Positions 17,001 through 24,090 of a stretch of DNA of 26,229 nucleotides are shown piece after piece. The DNA comes from Campylobacterales bacterium (GTDB lineage Bacteria; Campylobacterota; Campylobacteria; Campylobacterales; QNZT01): contig JALUNR010000153.1 in assembly GCA_027055005.1 (NCBI GenBank), forward strand, positions 1-26,229, read 5' to 3'. A program made the translations under genes and the position numbers. The notes beneath the pieces are model-generated. The model worked only from the letters and a program-made list of their open reading frames with translations. It was not told the origin of the DNA and made no database searches. How positions within the stretch are numbered: the stretch's first letter is position 1; every line of letters begins with the position of its first letter.

Positions 17001-17185
17001 CGTTGTCTCTTGTAAGTTATGCTTCTATCATTATGACATTTGTTGGAGTTAATTACTATTTATCTGGTATGCACTCTTATGCAGCTGGTGATCCTATGCC
17101 AATACCAAAATATCTTTACTTAATAGTAGCAATCGTTTTAGCTACTATTGCCATAGCTTATCCAAAAAGAGAGCTAAAACAATAA
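14078..17185 (+). CDS. ccsBA: Fused CcsBA (ResB-ResC) cytochrome c synthase, system II
   Basis: This inner-membrane protein of 1035 residues exports haem and joins it covalently to CXXCH sites of c-type cytochromes in the periplasm. The N-terminal ResB/CcsB half has helices at about 8-28, 50-68 and 77-97 (with H82 in FHVGFLVILIGAG, a likely in-membrane haem ligand). A large periplasmic domain follows, then a helix near 445-460. A linker region (VQKHDGRIVSMDTFSKDLI, near 513-531) leads into the C-terminal CcsA half from about 745, with many helices. The tryptophan-rich haem-binding motif W-G-R-Y-W-S-W-D-P-K-E-T-W is near 935-950, flanked by candidate periplasmic ligands in GGHAPW (about 790) and MHSYAAG (about 1000). 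The fused form is typical of Campylobacterota. Wolinella has several copies with different CXnCH/K specificities; which cytochromes this copy serves is not visible. The ATG has GAAGG 9 bases upstream. Confidence 0.95.
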   Translation: MKKIYNFLTSMWLMLILTAIFAIVCAEATFIENDYGTSTAWASVYGTHWFELLQLLLAINLVGNIFKFKMYKKNNLPLLIFHVGFLVILIGAGITRYFSYEGLLHIRDGQSKAEMTSLKSFIQLEAVKNKKFYYQDKQVYISKISKNYFKVNLNINSKVATLEYLNFIPNAKKELLEDKSSSAKVKMMVVSTNSIPKMIILSKNKPVNLKDYQISLNSPNNAKNKVEIFTKNDKFYIKSTVNFTTTFMASGKTENRAKDKIYKFKTRAMYDFGFIKITPVKTLTHAKEKLVSQKIKGGKNMQSQIPSAIIAKLSYNGKSKTITLFGFGGSQAGTPTTSTIDDTKFIITWGSKLLKLPFIVKLDKFELKRYPGSMSPASYASYVTVKSKNNSFKYKIFMNHVLDFKGYRLFQSSYDTDEKGTVLSVNYDPGKIPTYIGYLMLAIGFILNFFNPKSRFRKLVRLVQKDTILKSFILLSLVFGLSQNLKADPLDEAKLYNKNHAELFGDILVQKHDGRIVSMDTFSKDLILKISKSTTFDGLTSNQIILGMITAPKLWQSIPMIKVNHSKIKKILGLPKDAKYATYNNFFDFSKKNLKSPYKLFKYIITATQKRPIKRNQFDRDIIKIDERVNISYMIYTGDILKIIPKINDPHQKWYSVKDAIQKFPQDESNRVRTLFLYYFSQVDAAKKSGDWKNANKAVKVIRIYQNKIGHAIIPSESKLQLEKFFNKIKLFDRLALVYLLGGIILLIAILTKLLKPTANTKIAFLIGQIVIILAFIAQTVGLGIRWYIGGHAPWSNAYEAMVYIAWSMGLAGIIFARYSILAPALTSLIASATLFTTFLAQMDPQITNLVPVLSSYWLNIHVSVLTASYGFLGLSMILGFFTLILFLFKDKNEQISKSIIEASRINEMTAILGLVLLTIGNFLGGVWANESWGRYWSWDPKETWAWISILVYVILTHIRLIPWFRKNYYYKFASLSLVSYASIIMTFVGVNYYLSGMHSYAAGDPMPIPKYLYLIVAIVLATIAIAYPKRELKQ

Positions 17186-18055
17186 TTGAAGAATCTATCT
17201 AACGGTATTTTTTATATGTTAGCCTCCTCTTTTTTGGGGGCTTTTAATGGCTCTATTGCAAAAATATTATCATCCTCAATTCCAGCTTTAGAGATAGTTT
17301 TTTTTAGAAATGCTTTGGGAGTTTTAATAATCCTTGCAATGCTAAAATATACTCCCTCAAAGATAGATACAAAAAACTTGCCACTTTTAATTTTAAGAGG
17401 AATTTTTGGATTTATTGCTATGTTTTTATTCTTTTATACTATAACAACTATACCACTTAGTGATGCTGTAACTTTAAATAAAACATCTCCCATATTTGTA
17501 GCACTACTAGCATTTTTAGTTTTAAAAGAGAGTATAAATATTTATAAAATTACTGCCCTACTCTTAGGATTTTTAGGAGTTATTTTTATCACAAATCCTA
17601 CTGGTATTAGCTTTGATTATTCATATATTTTAGGAGTTATAGGAGGATTTTTTGCAGCTGCTGCTTATACAACTATCGGAAAGATAAAGCATATATTTGA
17701 TTCTAGGATTATAGTATTGTCGTTTATGGGTATGGGAACTCTGTTCCCTTTGATTATGTTTTTATTAGTTCCTTATCTACCTTCAAATTCTCTAATAAAA
17801 GAATTTATACCTCCAACTCATTTAAGTGATATTTTACTTATAGTCCTTATGGCAATAACAGCAACTCTTTCACAATGGTTTTTAACAAAAGCTTACTCAA
17901 CACCAAATCTTTCCCTTGTAGCAACAATAAGTTACTCAATCATACCTTTTTCTGTTGTTTTTGGATTTTTCTTAGGGGATGGATTACCTAGCTTTTTAAA
18001 AGTTTTAGGCATAGTTTTTGTAGTTATAGCTGGTTTAATAGCAAAAAAAACATAA
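17186..18055 (+). CDS. EamA/DMT-superfamily permease, substrate unknown
   Basis: This is a 289-residue inner-membrane protein made of two EamA repeats (about 7-133 and 145-288), ten predicted helices in all, the standard drug/metabolite transporter architecture. The first repeat has the conserved FFRNALGVLIILAML turn and SDAVTLNKTSPIFVALLAF; the second ends with SYSIIPFSVVFGFFLGD. Substrates in this superfamily range from amino acids to nucleotides, and nothing here narrows it. The gene starts with TTG directly after the ccsBA stop (no gap), with GAGAGC about 10 bases upstream inside ccsBA. A later ATG at 17216 would remove part of the first helix and is less likely. It is probably cotranscribed with ccsBA. 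It converges on rodA with only 15 bases between stops and no visible terminator. Confidence 0.9.
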   Translation: MKNLSNGIFYMLASSFLGAFNGSIAKILSSSIPALEIVFFRNALGVLIILAMLKYTPSKIDTKNLPLLILRGIFGFIAMFLFFYTITTIPLSDAVTLNKTSPIFVALLAFLVLKESINIYKITALLLGFLGVIFITNPTGISFDYSYILGVIGGFFAAAAYTTIGKIKHIFDSRIIVLSFMGMGTLFPLIMFLLVPYLPSNSLIKEFIPPTHLSDILLIVLMAITATLSQWFLTKAYSTPNLSLVATISYSIIPFSVVFGFFLGDGLPSFLKVLGIVFVVIAGLIAKKT

Positions 18056-18070
18056 CCACTCAACGATCCT

Positions 18071-19183
18071 TTACTCCTCAGCATTATAATCTATCGATTC
18101 ATACATATCATCATGTCTAAAGGTTACTAAATTTTCATATATTCCTATTATAATCATAATAGTCATAAAGCTAGTACCACCATAACTAAAAAGAGGTAGT
18201 GGAATACCAACAACTGGTGCATATCCTATATTCATAGCTATATTTACGCCAACATGTACAAAAAACAAAAATGCTAAAGCAGAAGATACAACAGTTATTA
18301 AATACTCTCCTTTAGAATATAAAGTTATCATCATAAGATGTAGAATTATTAAAAAATAAAGTCCTATAAGCATAACTCCACCCAAAAAACCATATCTCTC
18401 CATAAAAAATGAAAATATAAAATCACTTGTAGATATAGGAAGAAATTTTAATCTTGACTGTGTAGCATCTTCTTTTAGTTTTCCATAAGTACCACCACTT
18501 CCTATGGCTATAACAGCTTGTCTTACATGATAACTTGGTTTATTTAAAAAGTCTTGTATCCTTTTCTTTTGATACTCTTGCAAATGACTATATAAAACTG
18601 GTGCAAGAAGCCCTACTCCAACTAGTAAAGTAAGCCAAATTTTTAACTCTATTCCTAAAATAAAAAGTGTACCAAATCCCACTATAAGTATCATCATAGC
18701 CGTTCCTAAATCAGGCTCTTTTGCTATCAATAAGAATGGAATTATGATATAAATAGATAAGATTAGAAACTCTTTTATCTTATAAAGGCTATCTGGCTTT
18801 TGTTTGTATTTACTTACTAAATATAAAAGCATAAGTATAAGTGCTGGTTTCATTATTTCAGATGGTTGTATAGTAAAGTGTGTAAATGGAATTTCTAACC
18901 ACCTTTTAGCTCCAAGTCTACTAACTCCAAATAATTTAACAACAATAAGTAGTAAAATATTAAACCAATAAAAAGCTGGAGCCATCCACAAAACTTTTTT
19001 TATAGGGAAAAAGAAAAAAAATAAAAATACAAAAAAACCAACACTATAATATATAATCTGTTTATGTGCCAAAACAGGATGGAGTTCATTTACCAAAGAG
19101 TAACTCATAATCATAAGTGGCAAAATAAGTAGAGGCAAGATATAATCAAAGTGTATAAAAATTTTTGTATTTATTTTTATCAA
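18071..19183 (-). CDS. rodA: Rod-shape SEDS peptidoglycan glycosyltransferase RodA
   Basis: RodA (mrdB) polymerises glycan strands from lipid II in the elongasome, paired with a class B PBP2 (not in the window). The protein has 370 residues and about ten transmembrane helices. Family landmarks include RWLEIPFTHFTIQPSEIMKP, KEPDLGTAMMILIVGFG (with the conserved E-P-D-L-G-T), GSGGTYGK, the SDFIFSFFMERYGF segment that marks RodA/FtsW, and a C-terminal GIPLPLFSYGGTSFM. The gene starts with TTG at 19183, 7 bases after AAGG. It is transcribed away from rluD across a 22-base gap, and its likely -10 (TACAAT, 19220-19215) lies inside rluD. Division-type FtsW is the alternative, but the length and the position next to rluD, as in Campylobacter mrdB, favour RodA. 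Confidence 0.93.
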   Translation of the reverse strand: MIKINTKIFIHFDYILPLLILPLMIMSYSLVNELHPVLAHKQIIYYSVGFFVFLFFFFFPIKKVLWMAPAFYWFNILLLIVVKLFGVSRLGAKRWLEIPFTHFTIQPSEIMKPALILMLLYLVSKYKQKPDSLYKIKEFLILSIYIIIPFLLIAKEPDLGTAMMILIVGFGTLFILGIELKIWLTLLVGVGLLAPVLYSHLQEYQKKRIQDFLNKPSYHVRQAVIAIGSGGTYGKLKEDATQSRLKFLPISTSDFIFSFFMERYGFLGGVMLIGLYFLIILHLMMITLYSKGEYLITVVSSALAFLFFVHVGVNIAMNIGYAPVVGIPLPLFSYGGTSFMTIMIIIGIYENLVTFRHDDMYESIDYNAEE

Positions 19184-19190
19184 ACTATTA

Positions 19191-19198
19191 CCTTAAGG
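19191..19198. promoter_or_regulatory. Palindromic Shine-Dalgarno shared by divergent rodA and rluD
   Basis: CCTTAAGG reads AAGG on both strands. Each AAGG is followed by exactly 7 bases and then TTG: rluD at 19206 on the plus strand and rodA at 19183 on the minus strand. The junction is mirror-symmetric, and both 5' transcript ends must be antisense to each other. Confidence 0.75.
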
Positions 19199-19205
19199 AT
19201 TTATT

Positions 19206-20162
19206 TTGAATACTATTGTAGCTAAAGAAAATATAAGATTGGATATTCTTTTGCAAAAAGAGTTGAAAACTTCAAGAAGTCAAGTTGAAAATTTTATAAA
19301 AAATATAGGTGTAAAAGTAAATAATAAAACTATTTTTAAAAATGGATACAAAGTTAAAATATCGGATATAGTTTGCTACGAGTTACCTAAAGTAACCAAA
19401 AAAGAAAGTTTTGATGTTGATTTTGATGTTGAGATTATCTATGAAGATGAGTCTCTTTTAGTTGTAAACAAACCACCCTTTCTTACTATTCATCCTGCTC
19501 CATCTGTAAAAGAAGCTACCTTGGTTGAATGGTTAAAATCAAAAAACTTCACTCTTTCAAATCTAAGTGGAGAAGAAAGAGCAGGCATCGTTCATAGAAT
19601 AGATAAAGAAACAAGTGGTGCTTTAGTAGTTGCAAAAAATAATACTTCTCATGCCCTTTTAAGTAAACAACTTTCAGATAAAACTATGGGAAGATATTAT
19701 ATTGCAATAATAGATACCCCCTTAAAAGAAGATATAACAGTAGAAAAAAATATAGCTAGAAATCCAAGAAATAGGCTTAAAATGTTAGCAAGTGCTAATG
19801 GAAAGTATGCAAAAACAAAATTTATCAAATTACTTACATCAAAAGATGGTAAATATGAATTAATAGCAGCAAAATTATTTACAGGAAGAACTCATCAGAT
19901 AAGAGCCCATTTAAACTTTTTAAATAGGCATATTTTAGCTGATTTTACATATGGATTTAAGAGTAAAAAAGATAAAATAAATAGGATAATGTTACATGCA
20001 TATATAATATATTTTACTCATCCTTTAAATAGTAAAAAAGTTTTTTTAAAAGCTAATATACAAGAGGATATGATGTATGTACTAGAAAAATACTTTGATA
20101 GTAAGGATTTACATGAGAAATTATCTACTGATTTTATACTTAATAAGCTCAATAGCATTTAG
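19206..20162 (+). CDS. rluD: RluA-family 23S rRNA pseudouridine synthase (RluD-like)
   Basis: The enzyme isomerises uridines in 23S rRNA. It has 318 residues: an N-terminal S4 RNA-binding domain (about 10-60, RLDILLQKELKTSRSQVENF), then the RluA/RsuA catalytic domain. Catalytic D133 is in HRIDKETSGALVVAKN, and later motifs are KLFTGRTHQIRAHL and MLHAYIIYFTHP. RluD (positions 1911, 1915, 1917) is the best match by architecture and by synteny with the Campylobacter rluD-flpA-trmB block, but RluA-family specificity cannot be fixed by motifs. The start codon is TTG with AAGG 7 bases upstream. A candidate -10 (TATAAT, 19141-19146) lies inside rodA on the opposite strand. Its last 50 bases overlap flpA in another frame. 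Confidence 0.9.
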   Translation: MNTIVAKENIRLDILLQKELKTSRSQVENFIKNIGVKVNNKTIFKNGYKVKISDIVCYELPKVTKKESFDVDFDVEIIYEDESLLVVNKPPFLTIHPAPSVKEATLVEWLKSKNFTLSNLSGEERAGIVHRIDKETSGALVVAKNNTSHALLSKQLSDKTMGRYYIAIIDTPLKEDITVEKNIARNPRNRLKMLASANGKYAKTKFIKLLTSKDGKYELIAAKLFTGRTHQIRAHLNFLNRHILADFTYGFKSKKDKINRIMLHAYIIYFTHPLNSKKVFLKANIQEDMMYVLEKYFDSKDLHEKLSTDFILNKLNSI

Positions 20163-21426
20163 TGGATGTTCTACTAAAAATATAGACTTTCAAAGATATA
20201 AAACTTCAAGTCTTAAAGGATTTAAAAAGCTAGAGAATATAAGTTTGCCTTTTTTTAATAACTTAACATTAGATCCTTCTGTCCCATCACCCACAAATTT
20301 AACTGCATCGTCTTCTATGACTGAAGTATCACTACATTGGAATTATAAAATAAATTCTAGTACATCTGGATATAGAGTATTTAGGTATTCTGATTATAGT
20401 AGAAAATATGTTTTAATACAAACAATACCTGATATATATGCTACTAGTTATGTTGATAAAGATTTAAAACCATATAAAGTATATAGATATAAAGTATCTG
20501 CTTACACAAAAGATAAAAGAGTTTCACCTGCTTCAAGCGCTGTTACTATTAGGACAAGATATATACTTTCTCAAATAAAAACTTTGAGAGCAAGTAGAAA
20601 TCTAGTAAAACAAATAAAACTAGCATGGAACTTATATCCACAACATAGCTTAATAAAATATTATCAAGTACAAAGAAGTAAAGATAAAACAAAATGGGAA
20701 GATTTGCACACTATTTATAAAGCTCTTCAAACTCAATATATAGATAGAGCTGTAAAAAGTGGGGATGCTTACTACTATCGTCTAAAAGCTGTTACTTTTG
20801 ATGGGGTTCCTAGTCCTTATTCAAATATAGCTTATGGAGATACAAAGACACTTCCTAAGATGATAACTGAAGTTTTAGTAAGAAGTAATCTTCCTAGACA
20901 GATACAACTCTCTTGGATAGACCCAAATTTATCAGATAAAACTAGAACTATTTTAAAATACAATATATATACAAGTTTATATAAAGATAAAGTTTTTATA
21001 AAACACGCAACTACATCAAATAAGTATTATATAGATAAAATTCAAAAAGATGGTGAAGTAGTTAATTATAAAATAACTGCTGTCGATAACTTTGGATTAG
21101 AATCTCCTCTTCCTACTGCATTTGTAACTGCTACTACAAAAGCAAATTCTCCATCTCCCCAAATCATAGAATATAAACTAGCTGATGGTAGAGTAATAAT
21201 AAGGTGGTTACCAATGAGAAGAAATATAAAAGAGTATATGGTAAAAAAAAGTTTTTCATCTAAATTTTTTCTTCCTAAAACTATCAAATATACAGGTATA
21301 AAAGGTACACAGTTTGTAGATAATGATATAACTCTAAATAAAACATATAAATATCAAGTTATAGGTATTGATAATGATGGTGTATTATCTAAACCATCAA
21401 AGAGTGTTAGTATAGAAGTGAAGTAG
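20113..21426 (+). CDS. flpA: FlpA-like surface lipoprotein with four fibronectin type III domains
   Basis: This is a predicted exported lipoprotein of 437 residues. The signal peptide is residues 1-18 with lipobox F-S-G-C and lipidated C19. Four FN3 domains follow at about 58-147, 153-244, 248-342 and 345-437, each with the early tryptophan (W76, W172, W268, W365) and a late Y-x-(Y/L)-(K/R)-(V/I)-x-A/G strand. In C. jejuni the orthologous slot between rluD and trmB holds FlpA (Cj1279c as I recall), a fibronectin-binding adhesin, so orthology by synteny is strong. Whether this protein binds fibronectin is unknown. The start ATG at 20113 has AAGG 6 bases upstream and gives a proper signal peptide; a TTG at 20095 is less likely. 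It overlaps rluD by 50 bases, indicating coupling. Confidence 0.9.
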   Translation: MRNYLLILYLISSIAFSGCSTKNIDFQRYKTSSLKGFKKLENISLPFFNNLTLDPSVPSPTNLTASSSMTEVSLHWNYKINSSTSGYRVFRYSDYSRKYVLIQTIPDIYATSYVDKDLKPYKVYRYKVSAYTKDKRVSPASSAVTIRTRYILSQIKTLRASRNLVKQIKLAWNLYPQHSLIKYYQVQRSKDKTKWEDLHTIYKALQTQYIDRAVKSGDAYYYRLKAVTFDGVPSPYSNIAYGDTKTLPKMITEVLVRSNLPRQIQLSWIDPNLSDKTRTILKYNIYTSLYKDKVFIKHATTSNKYYIDKIQKDGEVVNYKITAVDNFGLESPLPTAFVTATTKANSPSPQIIEYKLADGRVIIRWLPMRRNIKEYMVKKSFSSKFFLPKTIKYTGIKGTQFVDNDITLNKTYKYQVIGIDNDGVLSKPSKSVSIEVK

Positions 21427-21433
21427 TAAAATT

Positions 21434-22624
21434 ATGCCAAATATTCAAACTAAAAAATATTTTCATCCAGATTTTCCTTTTTTTGAGGATGGATATAATT
21501 TTGAATATGCAACTGTTTTTACAGGAAATAAATCTCTAATAAAAGTTACTTTTAAAGAAAAAGAATTTTTTATAGAAGTGATAAAAAGAGAAAATGATTA
21601 TCTCATAAAAGCAGAAAAACTTACTAGATTTTCTCCAGTTTTTATTGTTCAAAATGCTCTTAATATTTTATCTACTAAGTTAAACTTATCTCTCACATAT
21701 TCAAATATACAAACTAAAAAATCAAACTTACATCTTGAAGATAGTTCAAAATACTTAAAAAAAATAGATTATTTTGTAAATAATTTTACTTCAAAAAATC
21801 CTATAAGTATAGAAATAGGATTTGGTAGTGGAAGACATCTTATATATCAAGCAAAACTAAATCCAAATATTTTATATATTGGGATTGAAATTCATAAACC
21901 ATCTATCGAACAAGTGATAAAGCAGTGTAAATTACAAAATATAGAAAATATCATAATACTTGATTATGATGCTAGAATTTTTTTGGAACTTTTAGATTCA
22001 CAATGTGTAAAAAATATATATCTTCATTTTCCAGTCCCTTGGGATAAAAAACCTCATAGAAGAGTTATGAGTAAAAGATTTTTAAGTGAATGTTTTAGAG
22101 TTCTACAAAAATATGGTAGATTTGAACTTAGAACTGATAGTCAGAATTATTATGAATTTTCTTTTGATGTGATAAATAGTTTTAATAACTTTGATATAGA
22201 GATCAGAAAAAATTACTCTTTGGGTATCAGTAGCAAGTATGAAGATAGATGGAAAAAACAAGAAAAAAATATTTATGATATTGTATTAAAAAATACAAAT
22301 TCTACTTTCAAAGAAAAAAGCTTTCAAAAAATAGAGTTTGATGATATATTTGATAGATTTTTAGATATAAAAAAATCTTTTAAAAAAACATGTGTTAGGG
22401 GAGAAAACTCTTTTTTCAATCTTGAAGCCATATATCCTATAAATAAGTATGAAGGTATATTAAAAGTTACTTTAGGCTCTTATGAAAAAAGTGAACACAA
22501 ATATATCATATTTAAAGATAAAAAAGTGGAATATTTTCCAAATAATATATTACCAACAAAAGATAATGCTGATGCACATAGATTATTGATAAATTATTTT
22601 AAAAAGGGAAAAGATGTCCACTAA
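21434..22624 (+). CDS. trmB: tRNA (guanine(46)-N(7))-methyltransferase, long form
   Basis: TrmB methylates N7 of G46 in the tRNA variable loop using SAM. The catalytic core spans about residues 115-290: the SAM loop SIEIGFGSGRHL at 125-136, IGIEIHKPSIEQV at 149-161, and the active-site strand YLHFPVPWDKKPHRR at 196-210, then FELRTDSQNYYEF. It carries about 115 extra residues at the N-terminus and about 100 at the C-terminus, so it is 396 residues against roughly 240 in E. coli. The long form is, as I recall, shared by Campylobacter. The usual P-D-P-W reads P-V-P-W here. The ATG is 7 bases after flpA; the end overlaps ftsE by 11 bases. Function of the extensions is unknown. Confidence 0.94.
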   Translation: MPNIQTKKYFHPDFPFFEDGYNFEYATVFTGNKSLIKVTFKEKEFFIEVIKRENDYLIKAEKLTRFSPVFIVQNALNILSTKLNLSLTYSNIQTKKSNLHLEDSSKYLKKIDYFVNNFTSKNPISIEIGFGSGRHLIYQAKLNPNILYIGIEIHKPSIEQVIKQCKLQNIENIIILDYDARIFLELLDSQCVKNIYLHFPVPWDKKPHRRVMSKRFLSECFRVLQKYGRFELRTDSQNYYEFSFDVINSFNNFDIEIRKNYSLGISSKYEDRWKKQEKNIYDIVLKNTNSTFKEKSFQKIEFDDIFDRFLDIKKSFKKTCVRGENSFFNLEAIYPINKYEGILKVTLGSYEKSEHKYIIFKDKKVEYFPNNILPTKDNADAHRLLINYFKKGKDVH

Positions 22625-23291
22625 TACAGTAGTTAAAACCAACAATTTAAGTCTCTTTTATACTCCTAGAGAGCCTATATTAAAAAACATAAATTTGGAA
22701 GTTACAAATGGTGAATTTGTTTTTTTAACAGGTAAAAGTGGTAGTGGAAAATCAACTTTTTTAAAATCAATATATGGAGAAATTGCTATTGGTAGTGGAG
22801 AAATAATTGTAAATGGTTTTAGAATGAAAAATATTTCTAAAAGTAACCTTTCTCTTTTAAGACGACATACAGGTGTTATTTTTCAAGATTTTAAACTGAT
22901 AAATGAATGGACAGTAGAAAAAAATGTTATGCTCCCACTTATCATAGCAGGATATTCAAAAGAAGTTTGTACTCATCAAGCAAAAAAACTTTTAACTCAT
23001 GTTAAACTTTTACAAAAAGCACAAAATTATCCTTTGGAGCTTAGTGGAGGAGAACAACAACGAGTAGCAATGGCTAGAGCATTGGCCCACAATCCAAAAC
23101 TTATAGTTGCAGATGAACCAACTGGAAATCTTGATGAGTTTTCGTCAAATATAATATGGAATCTTTTAAAAAATGTAAAAGAGCATTTGGGTAGTACTAT
23201 AATAGTAGTAACTCATAAAATACCATCAAATCTATCAATAGAGTATAAACAATACCATCTTGATGCAGGAACAATACATGAGATCTCTTAA
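22614..23291 (+). CDS. ftsE: Cell division ATP-binding protein FtsE
   Basis: FtsE is the ATPase of the FtsEX complex, which does not transport but drives shape changes in a periplasmic partner that activates septal peptidoglycan hydrolases. The protein has 225 residues. Walker A GKSGSGKST is at 40-48, then the Q loop in GVIFQDFKLI, the ABC signature LSGGEQQRVAMARALAH, Walker B LIVADEPTGNLD and a switch histidine in VVTHK. The ATG at 22614 lies within the 3' end of trmB (11-base overlap) with AAGGGAAA just upstream. FtsE resembles LolD and MacB ATPases, but pairing with a short FtsX and an EnvC-like gene settles the identity. Confidence 0.95.
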   Translation: MSTNTVVKTNNLSLFYTPREPILKNINLEVTNGEFVFLTGKSGSGKSTFLKSIYGEIAIGSGEIIVNGFRMKNISKSNLSLLRRHTGVIFQDFKLINEWTVEKNVMLPLIIAGYSKEVCTHQAKKLLTHVKLLQKAQNYPLELSGGEQQRVAMARALAHNPKLIVADEPTGNLDEFSSNIIWNLLKNVKEHLGSTIIVVTHKIPSNLSIEYKQYHLDAGTIHEIS

Positions 23292-24090
23292 AAATCACTT
23301 ATCTTTTTTATTACCACTTTTTATACTTCTTTTTTCATTTCAGTTTTCTAAAATGGTAGATAGAAGTGTAAATCAATATGAATTAAAACTAACAAATGAC
23401 TATACTATTGTGATAGTATCAAGTAGAGCTTTATCATTAAAAGAATTAAAAAGTATAAATTCAAAAATAAATTCACTAACTCCAATAGATAAAACAAAAT
23501 ATATAAAAGTCCTTTCAAATGAAAATATTTCAAAAGAAAATTTAACATATTTAAGAGATTCTCTTCCACAGTTTTATAAAATAACTCTTACAAAACTTCC
23601 AACTTTTGATGAACTAAAACTTTTAAAGACAAAACTTTTAACTATAAATGGTATTAGCAAAGTTGAAACATATAAAAAATCTTTTGAAAGATTGCATCAA
23701 TTTTTACTTTTGGCAAAAGGAGCTTCTTTTGTATTTACACTTTTTATTTTTATAACATCAATACTCTTAATATCTAAACAGATGGAAATATGGACTTATG
23801 AACATAATAACAGAATGTATATAATGGGACTTTTTGGAGCTCCTTACTGGCTAAAAAGTGCTCCACTATACAAACTTGTAATAATAGATTCATTTATAGC
23901 AACTATTTTAGTAAGTATAGTGTTTTTATATCTGCCATATCTAGCTAACTTTTCTAAAGTTTATACTGATATTGGGATAGAGCTTAGAAATTTTCACTTT
24001 CTAAGTGATACTTTTATACTATTTTTTGCAAGTATTCTACTCTCCATAATAGCTGTTAGTGTAACTATTTTTAGGCAAGAGAGAAGTTAA
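23278..24090 (+). CDS. ftsX: Cell division membrane protein FtsX
   Basis: FtsX is the permease-like partner of FtsE and carries the conformational signal across the inner membrane. The 270-residue protein has a first helix at about 8-22, then a periplasmic domain of about 120 residues, and three further helices at about 141-162, 191-213 and 235-258. This four-helix layout with one large extracytoplasmic loop is diagnostic of FtsX. It is short compared with E. coli (352), lacking most of the N-terminal cytosolic segment. The start ATG at 23278 has AGGA 7 bases upstream; earlier in-frame codons at 23260 and 23263 lie deeper in ftsE and have no better ribosome site. It overlaps ftsE by 14 bases and ends directly before the envC-like GTG. 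Confidence 0.92.
   Translation: MRSLKNHLSFLLPLFILLFSFQFSKMVDRSVNQYELKLTNDYTIVIVSSRALSLKELKSINSKINSLTPIDKTKYIKVLSNENISKENLTYLRDSLPQFYKITLTKLPTFDELKLLKTKLLTINGISKVETYKKSFERLHQFLLLAKGASFVFTLFIFITSILLISKQMEIWTYEHNNRMYIMGLFGAPYWLKSAPLYKLVIIDSFIATILVSIVFLYLPYLANFSKVYTDIGIELRNFHFLSDTFILFFASILLSIIAVSVTIFRQERS

Noticed and set aside
18056..18070. Terminator between the convergent EamA and rodA genes
   Set aside because: Only 15 bases separate the stops and no inverted repeat with a T-run is visible.
21066..21287. Minus-strand open frame inside flpA
   Set aside because: Shadow of the third and fourth FN3 domains; no start signals.
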